Notes: generated from the letters alone by a model not told the origin. Shown: positions 18,047-27,784, counted from the first letter of the stretch. The stretch: 64,000 bases of DNA from Rhodobacteraceae bacterium Alg231-30 (GCA_900143615.1 FREU01000004.1:186001-250000), one strand, 5' to 3'. Made by a program: numbers and translations.

Positions 18047-19816
18047 CTACTCACCATAAGCCAGCCCTTCGCGGCGCGGATCAGCGCCTCCAGACAAGCG
18101 ATCCCCAATTGCGATCGCGTGAATACCAGAGTTCATATCCCGTACCGACACCTCAAACCCCATAGCGGACAATTCTTCGGACAGGGCTTCGACCTCGACA
18201 TCATACCGCCCAAAGCGATTGTTGCGATTGGGCAGCTCAATTGCTTGCTGCACATCCAATCCCCACTCCAGATAGCCGATAATGGTCTTGGCTACATACC
18301 CGATGATCTGGCTACCGCCCGGACTTCCAACCACCAAAACAGGGATCCCGTCTTTCAAAACAATCGTCGGCGCCATTGACGAACGAGGCCGTTTGCCCGG
18401 CTCAACCCGATTGGCCACCGGCACGCCATTATTGTGTGAGCGAAAAGAAAAATCCGTCAGCTCATTATTGAGCAGAAAGCCCCGCGTCATCACCCGACTG
18501 CCAAAGCCGTTTTCAATGGTTGTGGTCATGCTCAGCGCGTTGCCATAACTGTCGACAATCGAGATATGTGTGGTGGACGGCAATTCTATCGCATCGTCAT
18601 CTGCCCAATTCAGCGCGTGATGAAACTCGGGGCTTCCTGGAGCCACCTCGGGCAATGCATCATCGCCCTCCAACAGTTTGGCACGCTCCGCCAAATAACC
18701 TCGGTCCAATAGGCCTTTGGTGGGTACCGGCACAAAATCCTCGTCCGCCACATATCGACCGCGGTCGGCAAACGACAGCCTCATCGCATCCCCAATGATC
18801 CGCCAAGTTTCGGCATCTTGCGCGCCCAGAGACGCCAAGTCGAACTTTTCGACCAACCCTAATATTTGCCCCACGGCAATCGCACCGGATGATGGTGGCC
18901 CCATTCCGCAAACATCATGCCCCCGATACTGCGCACAGGCCGCCGGACGTTCTTTGACTTGGTACAGTGCTAAATCGACGGCGCTTAGCACCCCGGGATT
19001 ATTCGCGCCTCGCACAGCCGCAATGATGTCCGTCGCAATTTCGCCGCTATAAAATGGCGCCGCCCCCTGTTCAGCCATCAGCCGCAAACTTTGGGCATAT
19101 GCAGGGTTTTTCAACAACGTCCCTTCTGTCACTGCAACACCATCCGGCATAAAATATGCCCCCGTCACAGGATGAGACGCCAACCGCTCTGCATCGCGCG
19201 CCACTGAGGCCGCCATGCGCGGAGACACAGAAAACCCCTCCTCAGCGAGTGACACTGCATGATCAAACAGGCTTGGCCACTGCGCACGCCCCCACTTGCG
19301 ATGCGCCACCTCCATTAGCCGAGGTGTACCCGGTGTACCGACAGAGCGCCCACCAACGACCGCATCCCAAAACCCCATGGGAGACCCGTCTATGTTTTGA
19401 AACAGTCGTGGTGTAGCAGCAAGCGGTGCAGTTTCACGCCCATCAAGCGTGGTCAACTCACCGCTTTCGGCGTCGTACCAGACCAAAAAAGCACCACCGC
19501 CCAACCCGGAACTTTGCGGCTCCACCAACCCCAACACAGCCTGAACGGCCACCATCGCATCAGCGGCAGTGCCCCCATCGCGCAGCACGTCCGCACCCGC
19601 CTCAACAGCCAGCGGATGCGCCGCAGCCACCATCCAATTGTCCGATACATAGGGCTTACCAGCTTGGCGTGCTTCAAACGCTGGCTGCAAAACATCGGGC
19701 ACTTGGCCACCCAAAGCTGTCGCCCCTTCGGGCGCGACAGCATCTGCCGCGTCTTGTGCAAGACCTGCCCCCGCAAGCCCCATCACCAATATTCCAGCCA
19801 CACTCCAATTGCGCAT
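18047..19816 (-). CDS. ggt: Gamma-glutamyltransferase
   Basis: 589 residues, the normal length for a proenzyme. A signal peptide (2-20) targets it to the periplasm. The self-cleavage site and nucleophile are the first Thr of TTHISIVD at about residue 415, which splits the chain into large and small subunits. The downstream PRSSMAPT and GSPGGSQI motifs of the small subunit are present. It hydrolyses or transfers the gamma-glutamyl group of glutathione and related compounds. The neighbouring genes do not suggest a pathway. Confidence 0.95.
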   Translation of the reverse strand: MRNWSVAGILVMGLAGAGLAQDAADAVAPEGATALGGQVPDVLQPAFEARQAGKPYVSDNWMVAAAHPLAVEAGADVLRDGGTAADAMVAVQAVLGLVEPQSSGLGGGAFLVWYDAESGELTTLDGRETAPLAATPRLFQNIDGSPMGFWDAVVGGRSVGTPGTPRLMEVAHRKWGRAQWPSLFDHAVSLAEEGFSVSPRMAASVARDAERLASHPVTGAYFMPDGVAVTEGTLLKNPAYAQSLRLMAEQGAAPFYSGEIATDIIAAVRGANNPGVLSAVDLALYQVKERPAACAQYRGHDVCGMGPPSSGAIAVGQILGLVEKFDLASLGAQDAETWRIIGDAMRLSFADRGRYVADEDFVPVPTKGLLDRGYLAERAKLLEGDDALPEVAPGSPEFHHALNWADDDAIELPSTTHISIVDSYGNALSMTTTIENGFGSRVMTRGFLLNNELTDFSFRSHNNGVPVANRVEPGKRPRSSMAPTIVLKDGIPVLVVGSPGGSQIIGYVAKTIIGYLEWGLDVQQAIELPNRNNRFGRYDVEVEALSEELSAMGFEVSVRDMNSGIHAIAIGDRLSGGADPRREGLAYGE

Positions 19817-19868
19817 TTACCCGACTCCCCGACACCTAAGATACAAGCAGCCTAAATCAGTCGTGCAC

Positions 19869-20423
19869 CTACACCAAACTTTGAAATGGATAGTCCGCAA
19901 GTTCGTCGTAAACCGGCCCGTCAGGCGTTAAGGTTGACCGCATAAGGGAAAACCCTTCAACGGAGAGTTCGCCTGCGAAAAAATTGCCATATGCAGACAC
20001 AAACCGTTGTAGCTTTTCCGGCTGACTCGGCGGTTCATTACGACCAAACCGAGCTATGGTGACATGCGGTTGAAACCGCCGCCGCTCCAATGTGATCCCA
20101 GCCATCCGAGCCGCGCGGCGCACTGCGTCGTGAAGATCCAAAAGAGACGGCACCTTTTCAGCCATCAGCGTCAATGCGCGAACACCGCGGCCACTGCCAA
20201 TCACATCCAGCCCCTTTAGAGACACGTCAAACGGCAGCATGCGCAATTGCGACAGCTCTTCATCTAACGCCTCAAGGGCCGAGATTGGTTGATCATCCAG
20301 AAAAGCCAAGGTGAGGTGCAAATTATCTTCAGGCACCACGCGCCCAACACGCAGGTTTTCCTGCATGTGCACAATTGCCCCGGCAACGTCTCCGCTCACC
20401 TCGATGCTGACAAAAGCCCGCAT
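19869..20423 (-). CDS. thpR: RNA 2',3'-cyclic phosphodiesterase
   Basis: 184 residues from the ATG at 20423, chosen because the family begins MRAFVSIE. The open frame reaches back to 20480 inside the upstream gene. The two 2H-phosphoesterase motifs HLTLAF (near 37) and HVTIARF (near 123) carry the catalytic histidines. Family members cleave 2',3'-cyclic phosphates and ligate tRNA halves in vitro. The start lies seven bases after the stop of the hydroxyacid dehydrogenase gene, so the two form an operon. Confidence 0.92.
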   Translation of the reverse strand: MRAFVSIEVSGDVAGAIVHMQENLRVGRVVPEDNLHLTLAFLDDQPISALEALDEELSQLRMLPFDVSLKGLDVIGSGRGVRALTLMAEKVPSLLDLHDAVRRAARMAGITLERRRFQPHVTIARFGRNEPPSQPEKLQRFVSAYGNFFAGELSVEGFSLMRSTLTPDGPVYDELADYPFQSLV

Positions 20424-20430
20424 CAAGAAG

Positions 20431-21417
20431 TCAGAGCATCGCCGGAACCACCAGATCAGGTGGTCGGTGGCCATCGTCAAAGGTTTTGATATTGATCAAG
20501 ACTTTCTCGCCCATCTCGATACGCCCTTCCACGGTGGCGGAACTGATATGCGGCAGCAGAACGACGTTGGGCATATCACGCAGGTCCGGATTTACTTCCG
20601 AACCATGCTCATACACATCCAACCCGGCGCCTGCGATCTCGCCCGCTTTGAGCATGCGGGTCATCGCGTTCTCGTCAATCACCTCGCCGCGCGATGTGTT
20701 CACAATCACCGCCGTGGGTTTCATCAACTTGAGACGACGCGCATTCAACAAGTGAAATGTCGAGGGCGTGTGTGGACAGTTGACCGAAATTACATCCATT
20801 CGCGCCAACATCTGGTCTAGGCTTTCCCAATATGTGGCGTCGTATTCCGCTTCTATCTCGGGGCGCAGGCGACGGCGGTTATGATAATGGATTTGCATCC
20901 CACACGCTTGAGCACGACGCGCCACGGCGGTGCCGATGCGGCCCATGCCCAAAATGCCCAAACGCTTGCCATGTACACGATGGCCAAGCAGCGCGGTGGG
21001 CGCCCATCCATCCCAAGTTCCCGATTGCATGCGCGCCAACCCTTCGGGCACACGTCGGGTTGCCGACAAGATCAGCGCCAGCGCCATATCCGCTGCATCA
21101 TCTGCCGAGACACCAGGCGTGTTGGACACCAAAATGCCGCGCTGCCGCGCTGTGGCCACATCAATATGATCGACTCCTGCGCCATAGTTGGCGATCAGCT
21201 TTAGGCGCTCTCCTGCTTGCGAGAGCATTGCGCTGTCAATCTTGTCCGATAGCGTCGGAATCAAAACATCCGCCTGCTTCATCGCGGAAACCATTTCGTC
21301 ACGCGTCATAGGTGTATCATCGTCGCGCAACACGACATCAAAAAGCTCCGACAACCGTGTTTCCACCGCCTCAGGCAAGCGTCGCGTAACAACAACACTC
21401 AGACGTTGCTTTGCCAT
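20431..21417 (-). CDS. NAD(P)-dependent D-2-hydroxyacid dehydrogenase (glyoxylate/hydroxypyruvate reductase type)
   Basis: 328 residues from the ATG at 21417, which has GGGAGG eight bases upstream; the frame extends back to 21441 without support. The dinucleotide-binding motif is LGILGMGRIGTAVA (near 151-164). The catalytic Arg lies in NTSRGEV, followed by a Glu and by the His of LLPHISSAT. Closest in pattern to D-glycerate dehydrogenase/glyoxylate reductase. It is divergent from the SH3 protein gene and is followed by thpR. Confidence 0.9.
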   Translation of the reverse strand: MAKQRLSVVVTRRLPEAVETRLSELFDVVLRDDDTPMTRDEMVSAMKQADVLIPTLSDKIDSAMLSQAGERLKLIANYGAGVDHIDVATARQRGILVSNTPGVSADDAADMALALILSATRRVPEGLARMQSGTWDGWAPTALLGHRVHGKRLGILGMGRIGTAVARRAQACGMQIHYHNRRRLRPEIEAEYDATYWESLDQMLARMDVISVNCPHTPSTFHLLNARRLKLMKPTAVIVNTSRGEVIDENAMTRMLKAGEIAGAGLDVYEHGSEVNPDLRDMPNVVLLPHISSATVEGRIEMGEKVLINIKTFDDGHRPPDLVVPAML

Positions 21418-21525
21418 TCCAAGCCTCCCAGTCCTTTTCAAATCAGCGCGTCGATGCCACAGTGCCCCACAGGTCCACGGGGCACAAGAACCTGGGACAA
21501 AAACACGAGTAGAAAATCAGGCGAT

Positions 21526-22038
21526 ATGCTGGACTTGCGGAAATTACACCTTGTTGGGTTGGCCGTTGCACTTTGCGTCACGCTCAGCGGTATGGCGCGT
21601 GCCAATGAGGTACGTGGCCCTGTAACCAATCTCCCGATGCCGCGATTTGTGTCGCTTAAAGCCAGCGAAGCCAATGTGCGACGCGGCCCTTCGCGCACAC
21701 ATCGCATCGATTGGGTGTTCAAGCGCCGCAATATGCCACTGCAAATCACCGCAGAACACGGCCACTGGCGACGGGTCCACGACATCGAAGGAGTCGGAGG
21801 CTGGGTGCATTACTCCCTTTTGTCGGGCGTTCGCACCGTCATCGTCGAAAAAGACATGCTGACATTAACCGCGCGACCGGAAGCAAATACACAAGAAGTT
21901 GCGCGCCTTGAGTTAGGCGTCGTTGCAAAGCTTGGGGAATGTGGCATTGATTGGTGCCACCTCAATGCTGGCGGCTACAAAGGTTGGGCACCCAAAGCGG
22001 ACCTTTGGGGGGTAACTCCTGAAGAACTGCGAGAGTAG
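21526..22038 (+). CDS. Exported bacterial SH3-domain protein
   Basis: 170 residues from the ATG at 21526. The longer frame upstream to 21406 overlaps the divergent gene and has no family sequence. A signal peptide (about 1-26, ending MARA) precedes two SH3-like barrels. The first carries ASEANVRRGPSRTHRIDWVF and W-containing HWRRVHDIEGVGGWVH; the second carries CGIDWCHLNAGGYKGWAPK. Such proteins bind cell-wall peptides in the periplasm. Homologues are often misnamed as tRNA synthetases; there is no synthetase domain here. Confidence 0.85.
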   Translation: MLDLRKLHLVGLAVALCVTLSGMARANEVRGPVTNLPMPRFVSLKASEANVRRGPSRTHRIDWVFKRRNMPLQITAEHGHWRRVHDIEGVGGWVHYSLLSGVRTVIVEKDMLTLTARPEANTQEVARLELGVVAKLGECGIDWCHLNAGGYKGWAPKADLWGVTPEELRE

Positions 22039-22047
22039 CCGCAAACA

Positions 22048-22069
22048 GAAGGCACCAAACATTGCCTTC
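22048..22069. terminator. Weak stem-loop between convergent SH3 and rpe genes
   Basis: GAAGGCA (22048-22054) pairs with TGCCTTC (22063-22069) around eight bases. There is no proper T run. It may serve as a shared transcript end. Confidence 0.35.
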
Positions 22070-22091
22070 CGTTCAATATCTTAACGACCAT

Positions 22092-22784
22092 TTAGTCCTG
22101 TGCGGCTTGCGCCGCAGCGCGGATCGCACGGATGTTGTCGCCATAGACGTCAGCTTTGCCCACCGATCCACCTTTGAACACCGCTGATCCTGCGACCAAG
22201 ACATCCGCACCTGCGGCGGCAACCAGCGGCGCGGTCTCAGTGGTCACACCACCGTCAATCTGGATGTGGATTTCGCGATCCCCGATCATCTCGCGGCACC
22301 GACGGGTTTTTTCAACACCAGAATGAATAAACTTCTGCCCACCAAATCCGGGGTTCACAGTCATAATCAGAACCATGTCGAGCAAGTCCATGACATGTTC
22401 AATCGACTCAAGCGGTGTACCGGGATTCAGCGACACGCCAGCCTTAACGCCCTGTGCCTTGATCGCCTGCAATGTTCGGTGAATATGGGGGCCTGCCTCA
22501 ACATGTGCCGTGATCATATCCGCGCCCGCTTCCGCATAGGCTTCGATGTAAGGATCCACTGGCGCAATCATCAGATGCACGTCCATGAAGGTCTTCACAT
22601 GTGGGCGGAACGCTTTCACTGCCGGGGGACCAAACGTCAGGTTTGGCACAAAATGCCCGTCCATTACGTCGACATGCACCCAATCGGCACCTTGGTCCTC
22701 AATGGCGCGGATTTCTGCACCAAAATTGGCAAAATCCGCCGACAGGATCGACGGGGCGATCTTGATTGAACGATCGAAAGACAT
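22092..22784 (-). CDS. rpe: Ribulose-phosphate 3-epimerase
   Basis: 230-residue TIM barrel. Motifs: [31 protein letters not shown] with metal-binding His and Asp, [15 protein letters not shown], and [12 protein letters not shown]. It interconverts ribulose-5-phosphate and xylulose-5-phosphate in the pentose phosphate pathway. A clear AAGGAG precedes the ATG. The 269-bp gap between it and ureD holds no recognisable gene and no operator I could name. Confidence 0.96.
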   Translation of the reverse strand: MSFDRSIKIAPSILSADFANFGAEIRAIEDQGADWVHVDVMDGHFVPNLTFGPPAVKAFRPHVKTFMDVHLMIAPVDPYIEAYAEAGADMITAHVEAGPHIHRTLQAIKAQGVKAGVSLNPGTPLESIEHVMDLLDMVLIMTVNPGFGGQKFIHSGVEKTRRCREMIGDREIHIQIDGGVTTETAPLVAAAGADVLVAGSAVFKGGSVGKADVYGDNIRAIRAAAQAAQD

Positions 22785-23053
22785 GTGTGTCTCCTTGGAT
22801 GTGAGCCCCTGATCCGGTTCGGCCGCGATTTCGGCGGTACCATATCAAAGTGATTCGTGTTTGAGCGGAAAATGGGGCCGATACGGCGGAAATTCAATCC
22901 ACAGCATTCACACGGGTGAATCCTGAGACATCCCACTGGCTTGAAACTAATGTTGCCTAAAAATTAGACACCAACCATCACTCGCGACGTCATTTGCATC
23001 AAAATTGAACAATTCGCCATTTTTTCAGGCACCTCTTCTTTGGTCTGTCACAT

Positions 23054-23932
23054 GTGCAGGGCATCCTGCTGTCAAAGACATGGAGGCGCCCAATCTCTGC
23101 ATTGGCAAAATACGAAGAACCTGCACCACAGGCCGCGCAACCGCGCGCCCGTGGTACTGCGCTGTTGCAAAGCAAGCTTAGAGGAACCGCCAGCGTTTTG
23201 GACGACTTCCGACTGTCCGGCTCAAGTCGCGTTCTATTCCCGAAACGGGCAGATCAAACGCTCGAAGCAGTACTTCTCAACACATCTGGCGGGCTGACTG
23301 GCGGAGATGTTTTTGCCACTGAAATCATTGCTGGCGAAAACAGCCACTTGATTATGACAACCCAAGCGGCCGAACGCGCTTACTGCAGCAACGACATCCA
23401 GCCCGCGCGCGTGCGCACAAACCTGACCCTCAAAGCTGGTTCCAAGCTGGACTGGCTCCCACAGGAAACCATCTTGTTTGAGGGCTCTTCAATAGATCGC
23501 GAGCTTTCCATCGATATGGCATCTGACGCACGGCTTTTGCTGGTTGAGCCGATGATTTTTGGCCGCTTGGCCATGGGAGAAACCCTGCGCCAAGCAAACC
23601 TCTTTGATCGCATTTCATTGCGGCGCGATGGCAAACTAGAGTTTGTTGACCGCGTCCGGCTATCCGGCGACATCCACGCGCAACTGGACCGAACCGCCAT
23701 AGCGACCGGTGCACGCGCCATGGCCTCAGTTTTGATCGCAAGCCCTGATGCCGAACGTCATCTCGATCCGCTTCGCGCACTTCTACCACCATCGTGCGGC
23801 GCGTCCCTGATACAAGACGGCCTGCTGTTTGCCCGCCTGCTGGCCGTGGATAGCCACGCGCTGCGCCAAATTCTCATTCCCGCATTGCGCCTTTTGCGTG
23901 GTGCCGACCTCCCCCGAACATGGATGCTTTAA
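23054..23932 (+). CDS. ureD: Urease accessory protein UreD
   Basis: 292 residues from a GTG at 23054. The start is uncertain: no ribosome binding site is visible there, family proteins usually begin closer to QPRARGTALL (near residue 30), and an in-frame TTG at 23102 is possible. Family motifs: SGSSRVLFPKR, LLNTSGGLTGGD, TTQAAERAYCS and WLPQETILFEGSS. UreD, with UreF and UreG, forms the complex that inserts nickel into apo-urease. First gene of the urease cluster; it ends three bases before ureA. Confidence 0.93.
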   Translation: MQGILLSKTWRRPISALAKYEEPAPQAAQPRARGTALLQSKLRGTASVLDDFRLSGSSRVLFPKRADQTLEAVLLNTSGGLTGGDVFATEIIAGENSHLIMTTQAAERAYCSNDIQPARVRTNLTLKAGSKLDWLPQETILFEGSSIDRELSIDMASDARLLLVEPMIFGRLAMGETLRQANLFDRISLRRDGKLEFVDRVRLSGDIHAQLDRTAIATGARAMASVLIASPDAERHLDPLRALLPPSCGASLIQDGLLFARLLAVDSHALRQILIPALRLLRGADLPRTWML

Positions 23933-23935
23933 AAG

Positions 23936-24238
23936 ATGCAACTGACCCCGCGTGAAAAGGACAAACTGCTGATTGCCATGGCTGCCGAAGTGGCGCGCAA
24001 ACGCCTCGCGCGTGGCGTGAAGCTCAACCATCCCGAAGCCATCGCTCTGATCACGGATGCCGTTGTTGAAGGCGCACGCGACGGGCGCTCGGTGGCCGAT
24101 ATGATGCAAGCTGGCGCTCAAGTGATCAACCGCGACCAATGCATGGAAGGCATCGCTGAGATGATCCATGAAGTTCAGGTCGAAGCCACCTTTCCGGACG
24201 GCACCAAACTGGTGACCGTGCACAATCCCATTCGCTAA
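23936..24238 (+). CDS. ureA: Urease subunit gamma
   Basis: 100 residues, full length for the family. Typical [20 protein letters not shown] start, [13 protein letters not shown], and [18 protein letters not shown] end. It is the smallest of the three structural subunits of cytoplasmic nickel urease. Transcribed right after ureD. In this cluster it is separated from ureB by a small membrane protein gene. Confidence 0.97.
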   Translation: MQLTPREKDKLLIAMAAEVARKRLARGVKLNHPEAIALITDAVVEGARDGRSVADMMQAGAQVINRDQCMEGIAEMIHEVQVEATFPDGTKLVTVHNPIR

Positions 24239-24289
24239 TTCCAAAATACACGGGTCACGCACCCGAAAAATGACCTGAAGGAGACCACT

Positions 24290-24454
24290 ATGTTCCGCCT
24301 CGCCACACCAGCCTTGATGCTCATGTCCACACCGGTTTTGGCGCATTCTGGCCCGCACATGCACCCCCATGCCAATGACCCGATGTGGATCCAGCTTCTC
24401 GTTGGCACATTGGTTGTGGCCGCCTTGGGCTATCTGGTCTGGACGCGCCAATGA
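24290..24454 (+). CDS. 54-residue His-rich exported/membrane protein inside the urease operon
   Basis: ATG at 24290 with AAGGAG eight bases upstream; stop TGA at 24452-24454 overlaps the ureB start (ATGA). The protein has a signal-like N-terminus (2-18, ending VLA), then [12 protein letters not shown] with four His, then a transmembrane helix (about 32-51). With its tight coupling to ureB this is clearly a real gene. A His-rich periplasmic segment in an operon for a nickel enzyme suggests metal binding or delivery, which is inference. No named family is recognised. Confidence 0.8.
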   Translation: MFRLATPALMLMSTPVLAHSGPHMHPHANDPMWIQLLVGTLVVAALGYLVWTRQ

Positions 24455-24759
24455 TACCGGGGGAACTCTTTGCGGCAGACGGAGACCTGACGCTCAATGA
24501 AGGCGCGACGGTAACCACCTTGATGGTTGCCAACACCGGAGATCGCCCAATTCAGGTAGGCAGTCACTATCACTTTGCCGAAACCAATCCTGCGCTCGAT
24601 TTTGATCGCACGGCTGCCACAGGCCAACGGCTTGATATTGCCGCAGGCACTGCTGTGCGCTTTGAACCCGGGCAACGCCGCGAAGTGGCGCTGATCCCGA
24701 TCTCCGGCGCCCGCCGGATCTATGGCTTCAATCAAAAGGTCATGGGCCCCCTTTCATGA
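24451..24759 (+). CDS. ureB: Urease subunit beta
   Basis: 102 residues from the ATG at 24451, giving the canonical MIPGEL start; the open frame extends back to 24385 but that stretch is the His-rich protein in another frame. Family motifs: [34 protein letters not shown] and [10 protein letters not shown]. It builds the urease trimer with UreA and UreC. It overlaps the small membrane protein gene by four bases and is followed 28 bases later by the Lys/Ala/Pro-rich protein gene. Confidence 0.97.
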   Translation: MIPGELFAADGDLTLNEGATVTTLMVANTGDRPIQVGSHYHFAETNPALDFDRTAATGQRLDIAAGTAVRFEPGQRREVALIPISGARRIYGFNQKVMGPLS

Positions 24760-24787
24760 GTTTTACCAATTAATTGAGGAGACTGAG

Positions 24788-25363
24788 ATGCCACCTTTAG
24801 TGACAACCCCGATGACAGCTTCCATCAACAGCTTTGTTCTATTCTCACATTTGTTTGAGCGCCAATTGCGTCTGGCCTATGCGATGAGCAACGCCATGTT
24901 GGACGCCACGCCTTTTGGCGCACGCACGCCTGATGCACCTGTTCCTGTCACCCGCAAAAAGGCAGCCTCCAAAAAGCCCGCTGCGCGCAAATCAGTCTCG
25001 GCACCCAAAGTCACAGCCGTCAAGAAAACAACCGTAGCCTCAACACGCAAAAGCCCCCCACCCAAGGCGGCAAATACACAGCCCGCAGCAGTAAAAGCCG
25101 CGCCAGAACCTGCGATCAAAGTAAAACCAGCGGCCAAGAAGTCGGTCGCCGCGCCAAAACCCAAAACAGTTCCCGTTGCCGACACGATAAAGGCCAAGCC
25201 AAGTAAAAAGGTTGCCGCCCCCGCCCCAAAAGTCGAGGCGGCCAAGCCAAAAGCTGCGGTTTCCGAGCCGGCCACAACAAAGCCGACACCGCGTAAACGA
25301 ACGCGTCAGCCGTCCACACCGCCGATCTTGCCTACCAAAGGTAGCCCCAAGTCCAAAACCTGA
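24788..25363 (+). CDS. Lys/Ala/Pro-rich low-complexity protein inside the urease operon
   Basis: 191 residues from the ATG at 24788, chosen for its GAGGAG ribosome binding site (24776-24781); the frame runs back to 24722 inside ureB. Residues about 12-40 form a likely amphipathic helix (FVLFSHLFERQLRLAYAMSNA). From residue 50 to the end the chain is made of Lys, Ala, Pro, Ser and Thr with repeated KKPAA/KPAAKK-like units. This resembles the tails of bacterial histone H1-like proteins or of some phasins. The whole gene sits between ureB and ureC. No function can be assigned. Confidence 0.75.
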   Translation: MPPLVTTPMTASINSFVLFSHLFERQLRLAYAMSNAMLDATPFGARTPDAPVPVTRKKAASKKPAARKSVSAPKVTAVKKTTVASTRKSPPPKAANTQPAAVKAAPEPAIKVKPAAKKSVAAPKPKTVPVADTIKAKPSKKVAAPAPKVEAAKPKAAVSEPATTKPTPRKRTRQPSTPPILPTKGSPKSKT

Positions 25364-25444
25364 CAAAAATTACAAAAGCTCTGTATCAACCTTTGATCCA
25401 GAGCCTTCACAACCAATTCTCAATTACCACAGAGGCCTGCCAAA

Positions 25445-27181
25445 ATGCCCGCCAAAATTTCCCGCCACGACTACGCTGCCATGTTTGGCCCCACCACTGG
25501 CGATAAACTGCGTCTGGCCGACACAGATTTGATTATCGAGGTCGAACAGGATCTTACAGCGCTCAAGGCTGGGCAAAACACGCCAATGTATGGCGAAGAA
25601 GTCAAATTCGGCGGCGGCAAAGTCATCCGCGACGGCATGGGCCAAGCCCAAACCACTCGCGCCGAAGGGGCTGTGGACACCGTCATTACCAATGCGCTGA
25701 TTGTTGACCACACCGGCATCTACAAGGCGGATGTGGGTCTGAAAAACGGGCGCATCGCAAAAATTGGCAAGGCGGGCAATCCGGACACCCAACCCGGTGT
25801 CGACATTATTGTCGGACCCGGCACCGAAGCCATCGCAGGCGAAGGCAAAATTCTCACAGCCGGTGGTTTTGACAGCCACATTCATTTCATTTGCCCGCAA
25901 CAGATCGAGGATGCTCTGCATTCGGGCCTCACCACCATGTTAGGCGGCGGCACTGGCCCCGCGCACGGCACACTCGCCACCACGTGCACTCCTGGACCTT
26001 GGCACATTGGTCGCATGCTGCAATCCGCAGATGCCTTCCCGATGAACCTCGCCTTTGCAGGCAAGGGAAACGCCTCGCTTCCGGCAGCACTTGAAGAACA
26101 AGTCAAAGGTGGCGCCTGTGCGCTCAAGCTGCACGAAGACTGGGGCACCACCCCTGCGGCCATCGATTGCTGCCTTTCCGTCGCAGATGCGATGGATGTG
26201 CAGGTGATGATCCACACTGATACGCTCAATGAATCCGGCTTTGTCGAAAACACCGTTGCTGCCATGAAGGGCCGCACCATCCACGCCTTCCACACCGAAG
26301 GCGCCGGTGGCGGCCATGCACCTGACATCATCAAAATCTGTGGCGAAGAACATGTGTTGCCGTCGTCCACCAACCCGACGCGGCCGTTTACGGTCAACAC
26401 GGTGGACGAACACCTCGACATGCTGATGGTCTGCCACCATCTGGACAAATCCATCCCCGAGGACGTCGCCTTTGCCGAAAGCCGCATCCGGCGCGAAACC
26501 ATCGCTGCCGAAGACATCCTGCACGACATGGGCGCGTTTTCGATCATCGCCTCGGATAGTCAGGCCATGGGCCGCGTCGGCGAAGTGCTGATCCGCACGT
26601 GGCAGACCGCCGATAAGATGAAGAAACAACGTGGGCGCTTGGCCGAGGAAACTGGCGAGAACGACAACTACCGTGTGCGCCGCTATATCGCCAAATACAC
26701 CATCAATCCCGCAATTGCGCACGGCCTCAGCCAAGAGATCGGCAGCATTGAAGAAGGCAAGCGCGCGGACTTGGTACTCTGGAATCCAGCGTTCTTTGGC
26801 GTAAAGCCGGAAATGGTGCTGATCGGCGGCTCGATTGTTTGCGCCCAAATGGGGGATCCGAACGCCTCGATCCCAACCCCGCAACCGGTCTATTCCCGTC
26901 CGATGTTTGGCGCCTATGGTCGCGCGGTGGAAAACTCTGCGGTGGTCTTTGTCTCCGAGGCGGCCCAAGCAGACAATATCGGCAACACTCTGGGGCTGGC
27001 CAAACAGACCATAGCTGTCCAGAATACCCGTCAGATTGGCAAGTCCGACCTACGCCTGAACGACGCCACTCCCGAAATCGAGGTCAATCCAGAGACCTAT
27101 GAGGTACGCGCCGACGGTGAACTCTTGACCTGTCAGCCTGCCGAAGTGCTGCCCATGGCGCAGCGCTACTTCATGTTTTGA
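25445..27181 (+). CDS. ureC: Urease subunit alpha (catalytic)
   Basis: 578 residues. All nickel ligands are visible: H145, H147, the carbamylated K228, H257, H283 and D371, with substrate-contact H230 and catalytic-flap H331. Each sits 11 positions later than in Klebsiella urease. Most of the shift is an extra stretch of about ten residues around 39-48 ([10 protein letters not shown]), just before [10 protein letters not shown]. It hydrolyses urea to ammonia and carbamate. The 81-bp gap before it contains the site AGAGG. It is followed by the small exported protein gene 15 bases later. Confidence 0.98.
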   Translation: MPAKISRHDYAAMFGPTTGDKLRLADTDLIIEVEQDLTALKAGQNTPMYGEEVKFGGGKVIRDGMGQAQTTRAEGAVDTVITNALIVDHTGIYKADVGLKNGRIAKIGKAGNPDTQPGVDIIVGPGTEAIAGEGKILTAGGFDSHIHFICPQQIEDALHSGLTTMLGGGTGPAHGTLATTCTPGPWHIGRMLQSADAFPMNLAFAGKGNASLPAALEEQVKGGACALKLHEDWGTTPAAIDCCLSVADAMDVQVMIHTDTLNESGFVENTVAAMKGRTIHAFHTEGAGGGHAPDIIKICGEEHVLPSSTNPTRPFTVNTVDEHLDMLMVCHHLDKSIPEDVAFAESRIRRETIAAEDILHDMGAFSIIASDSQAMGRVGEVLIRTWQTADKMKKQRGRLAEETGENDNYRVRRYIAKYTINPAIAHGLSQEIGSIEEGKRADLVLWNPAFFGVKPEMVLIGGSIVCAQMGDPNASIPTPQPVYSRPMFGAYGRAVENSAVVFVSEAAQADNIGNTLGLAKQTIAVQNTRQIGKSDLRLNDATPEIEVNPETYEVRADGELLTCQPAEVLPMAQRYFMF

Positions 27182-27196
27182 CCCTTCGGAGACCCT

Positions 27197-27784
27197 ATGC
27201 GCGCCCTGTTTTTCCTAACGACCCTGCTGGCTTCGCCAACATGGGCAGACTGCCCGTCCCAAGCTGATCTACGCCACGGAATCCGCTTGACCGACACTGA
27301 CGGCGGCAGCGAGGTTTTTCAACGGCATGACCAGTATTTCGTCCGAGTCACCTATGACGACGGTGACGGCTTTGGTGCGCAGTATCTGTTGCTCAAAGGG
27401 ATTTACGTCGTCGAAGTTTTTGACTTGGAAAATGGTGATAGCGTCCCCGGGACACGTATCACACACGCCTATCCGCTCAAACCCGCTCTCGCGCCGCTAC
27501 CCGTTGCTGGCGGCAGCTGGGACACCGAAGTGATCACATTGGATCAGGGCGAGGTACTTAATGGCGCGGAAAGCTATCGATTTGGTGCGCACACACAGGC
27601 GACAATCGGCGGATGCAGCTACGAAATGCTCAAAATTACGGCAGTTTATCACGACGACGACGGGTACACAGAGACTCTTAACTATCTTCCAGAGCTCGGA
27701 ATTTCTTATCTAGTGGAGAGCCGCGAAGCCAGTGATCCTTTAGAAACATACACTTACACCTATGTCCGCATAGAAGCAGAATAA
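27197..27784 (+). CDS. Exported protein of unknown function following ureC
   Basis: 195 residues with a signal peptide (about 1-17, MRALFFLTTLLASPTWA) and Cys at 19 and about 135. The mature part is rich in Asp, Glu, Tyr and Thr with predicted beta strands. I recognise no family. A GGAG ribosome binding site precedes the ATG, and the gene starts 15 bases after the ureC stop, so it is part of the urease transcript. The 129-bp gap after it and the palindrome in that gap suggest that the first transcript unit may end here. Confidence 0.7.
   Translation: MRALFFLTTLLASPTWADCPSQADLRHGIRLTDTDGGSEVFQRHDQYFVRVTYDDGDGFGAQYLLLKGIYVVEVFDLENGDSVPGTRITHAYPLKPALAPLPVAGGSWDTEVITLDQGEVLNGAESYRFGAHTQATIGGCSYEMLKITAVYHDDDGYTETLNYLPELGISYLVESREASDPLETYTYTYVRIEAE

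Noticed and set aside
25940-26968. 342-codon minus-strand open frame
   Set aside because: Antisense to ureC, with no recognisable domain.
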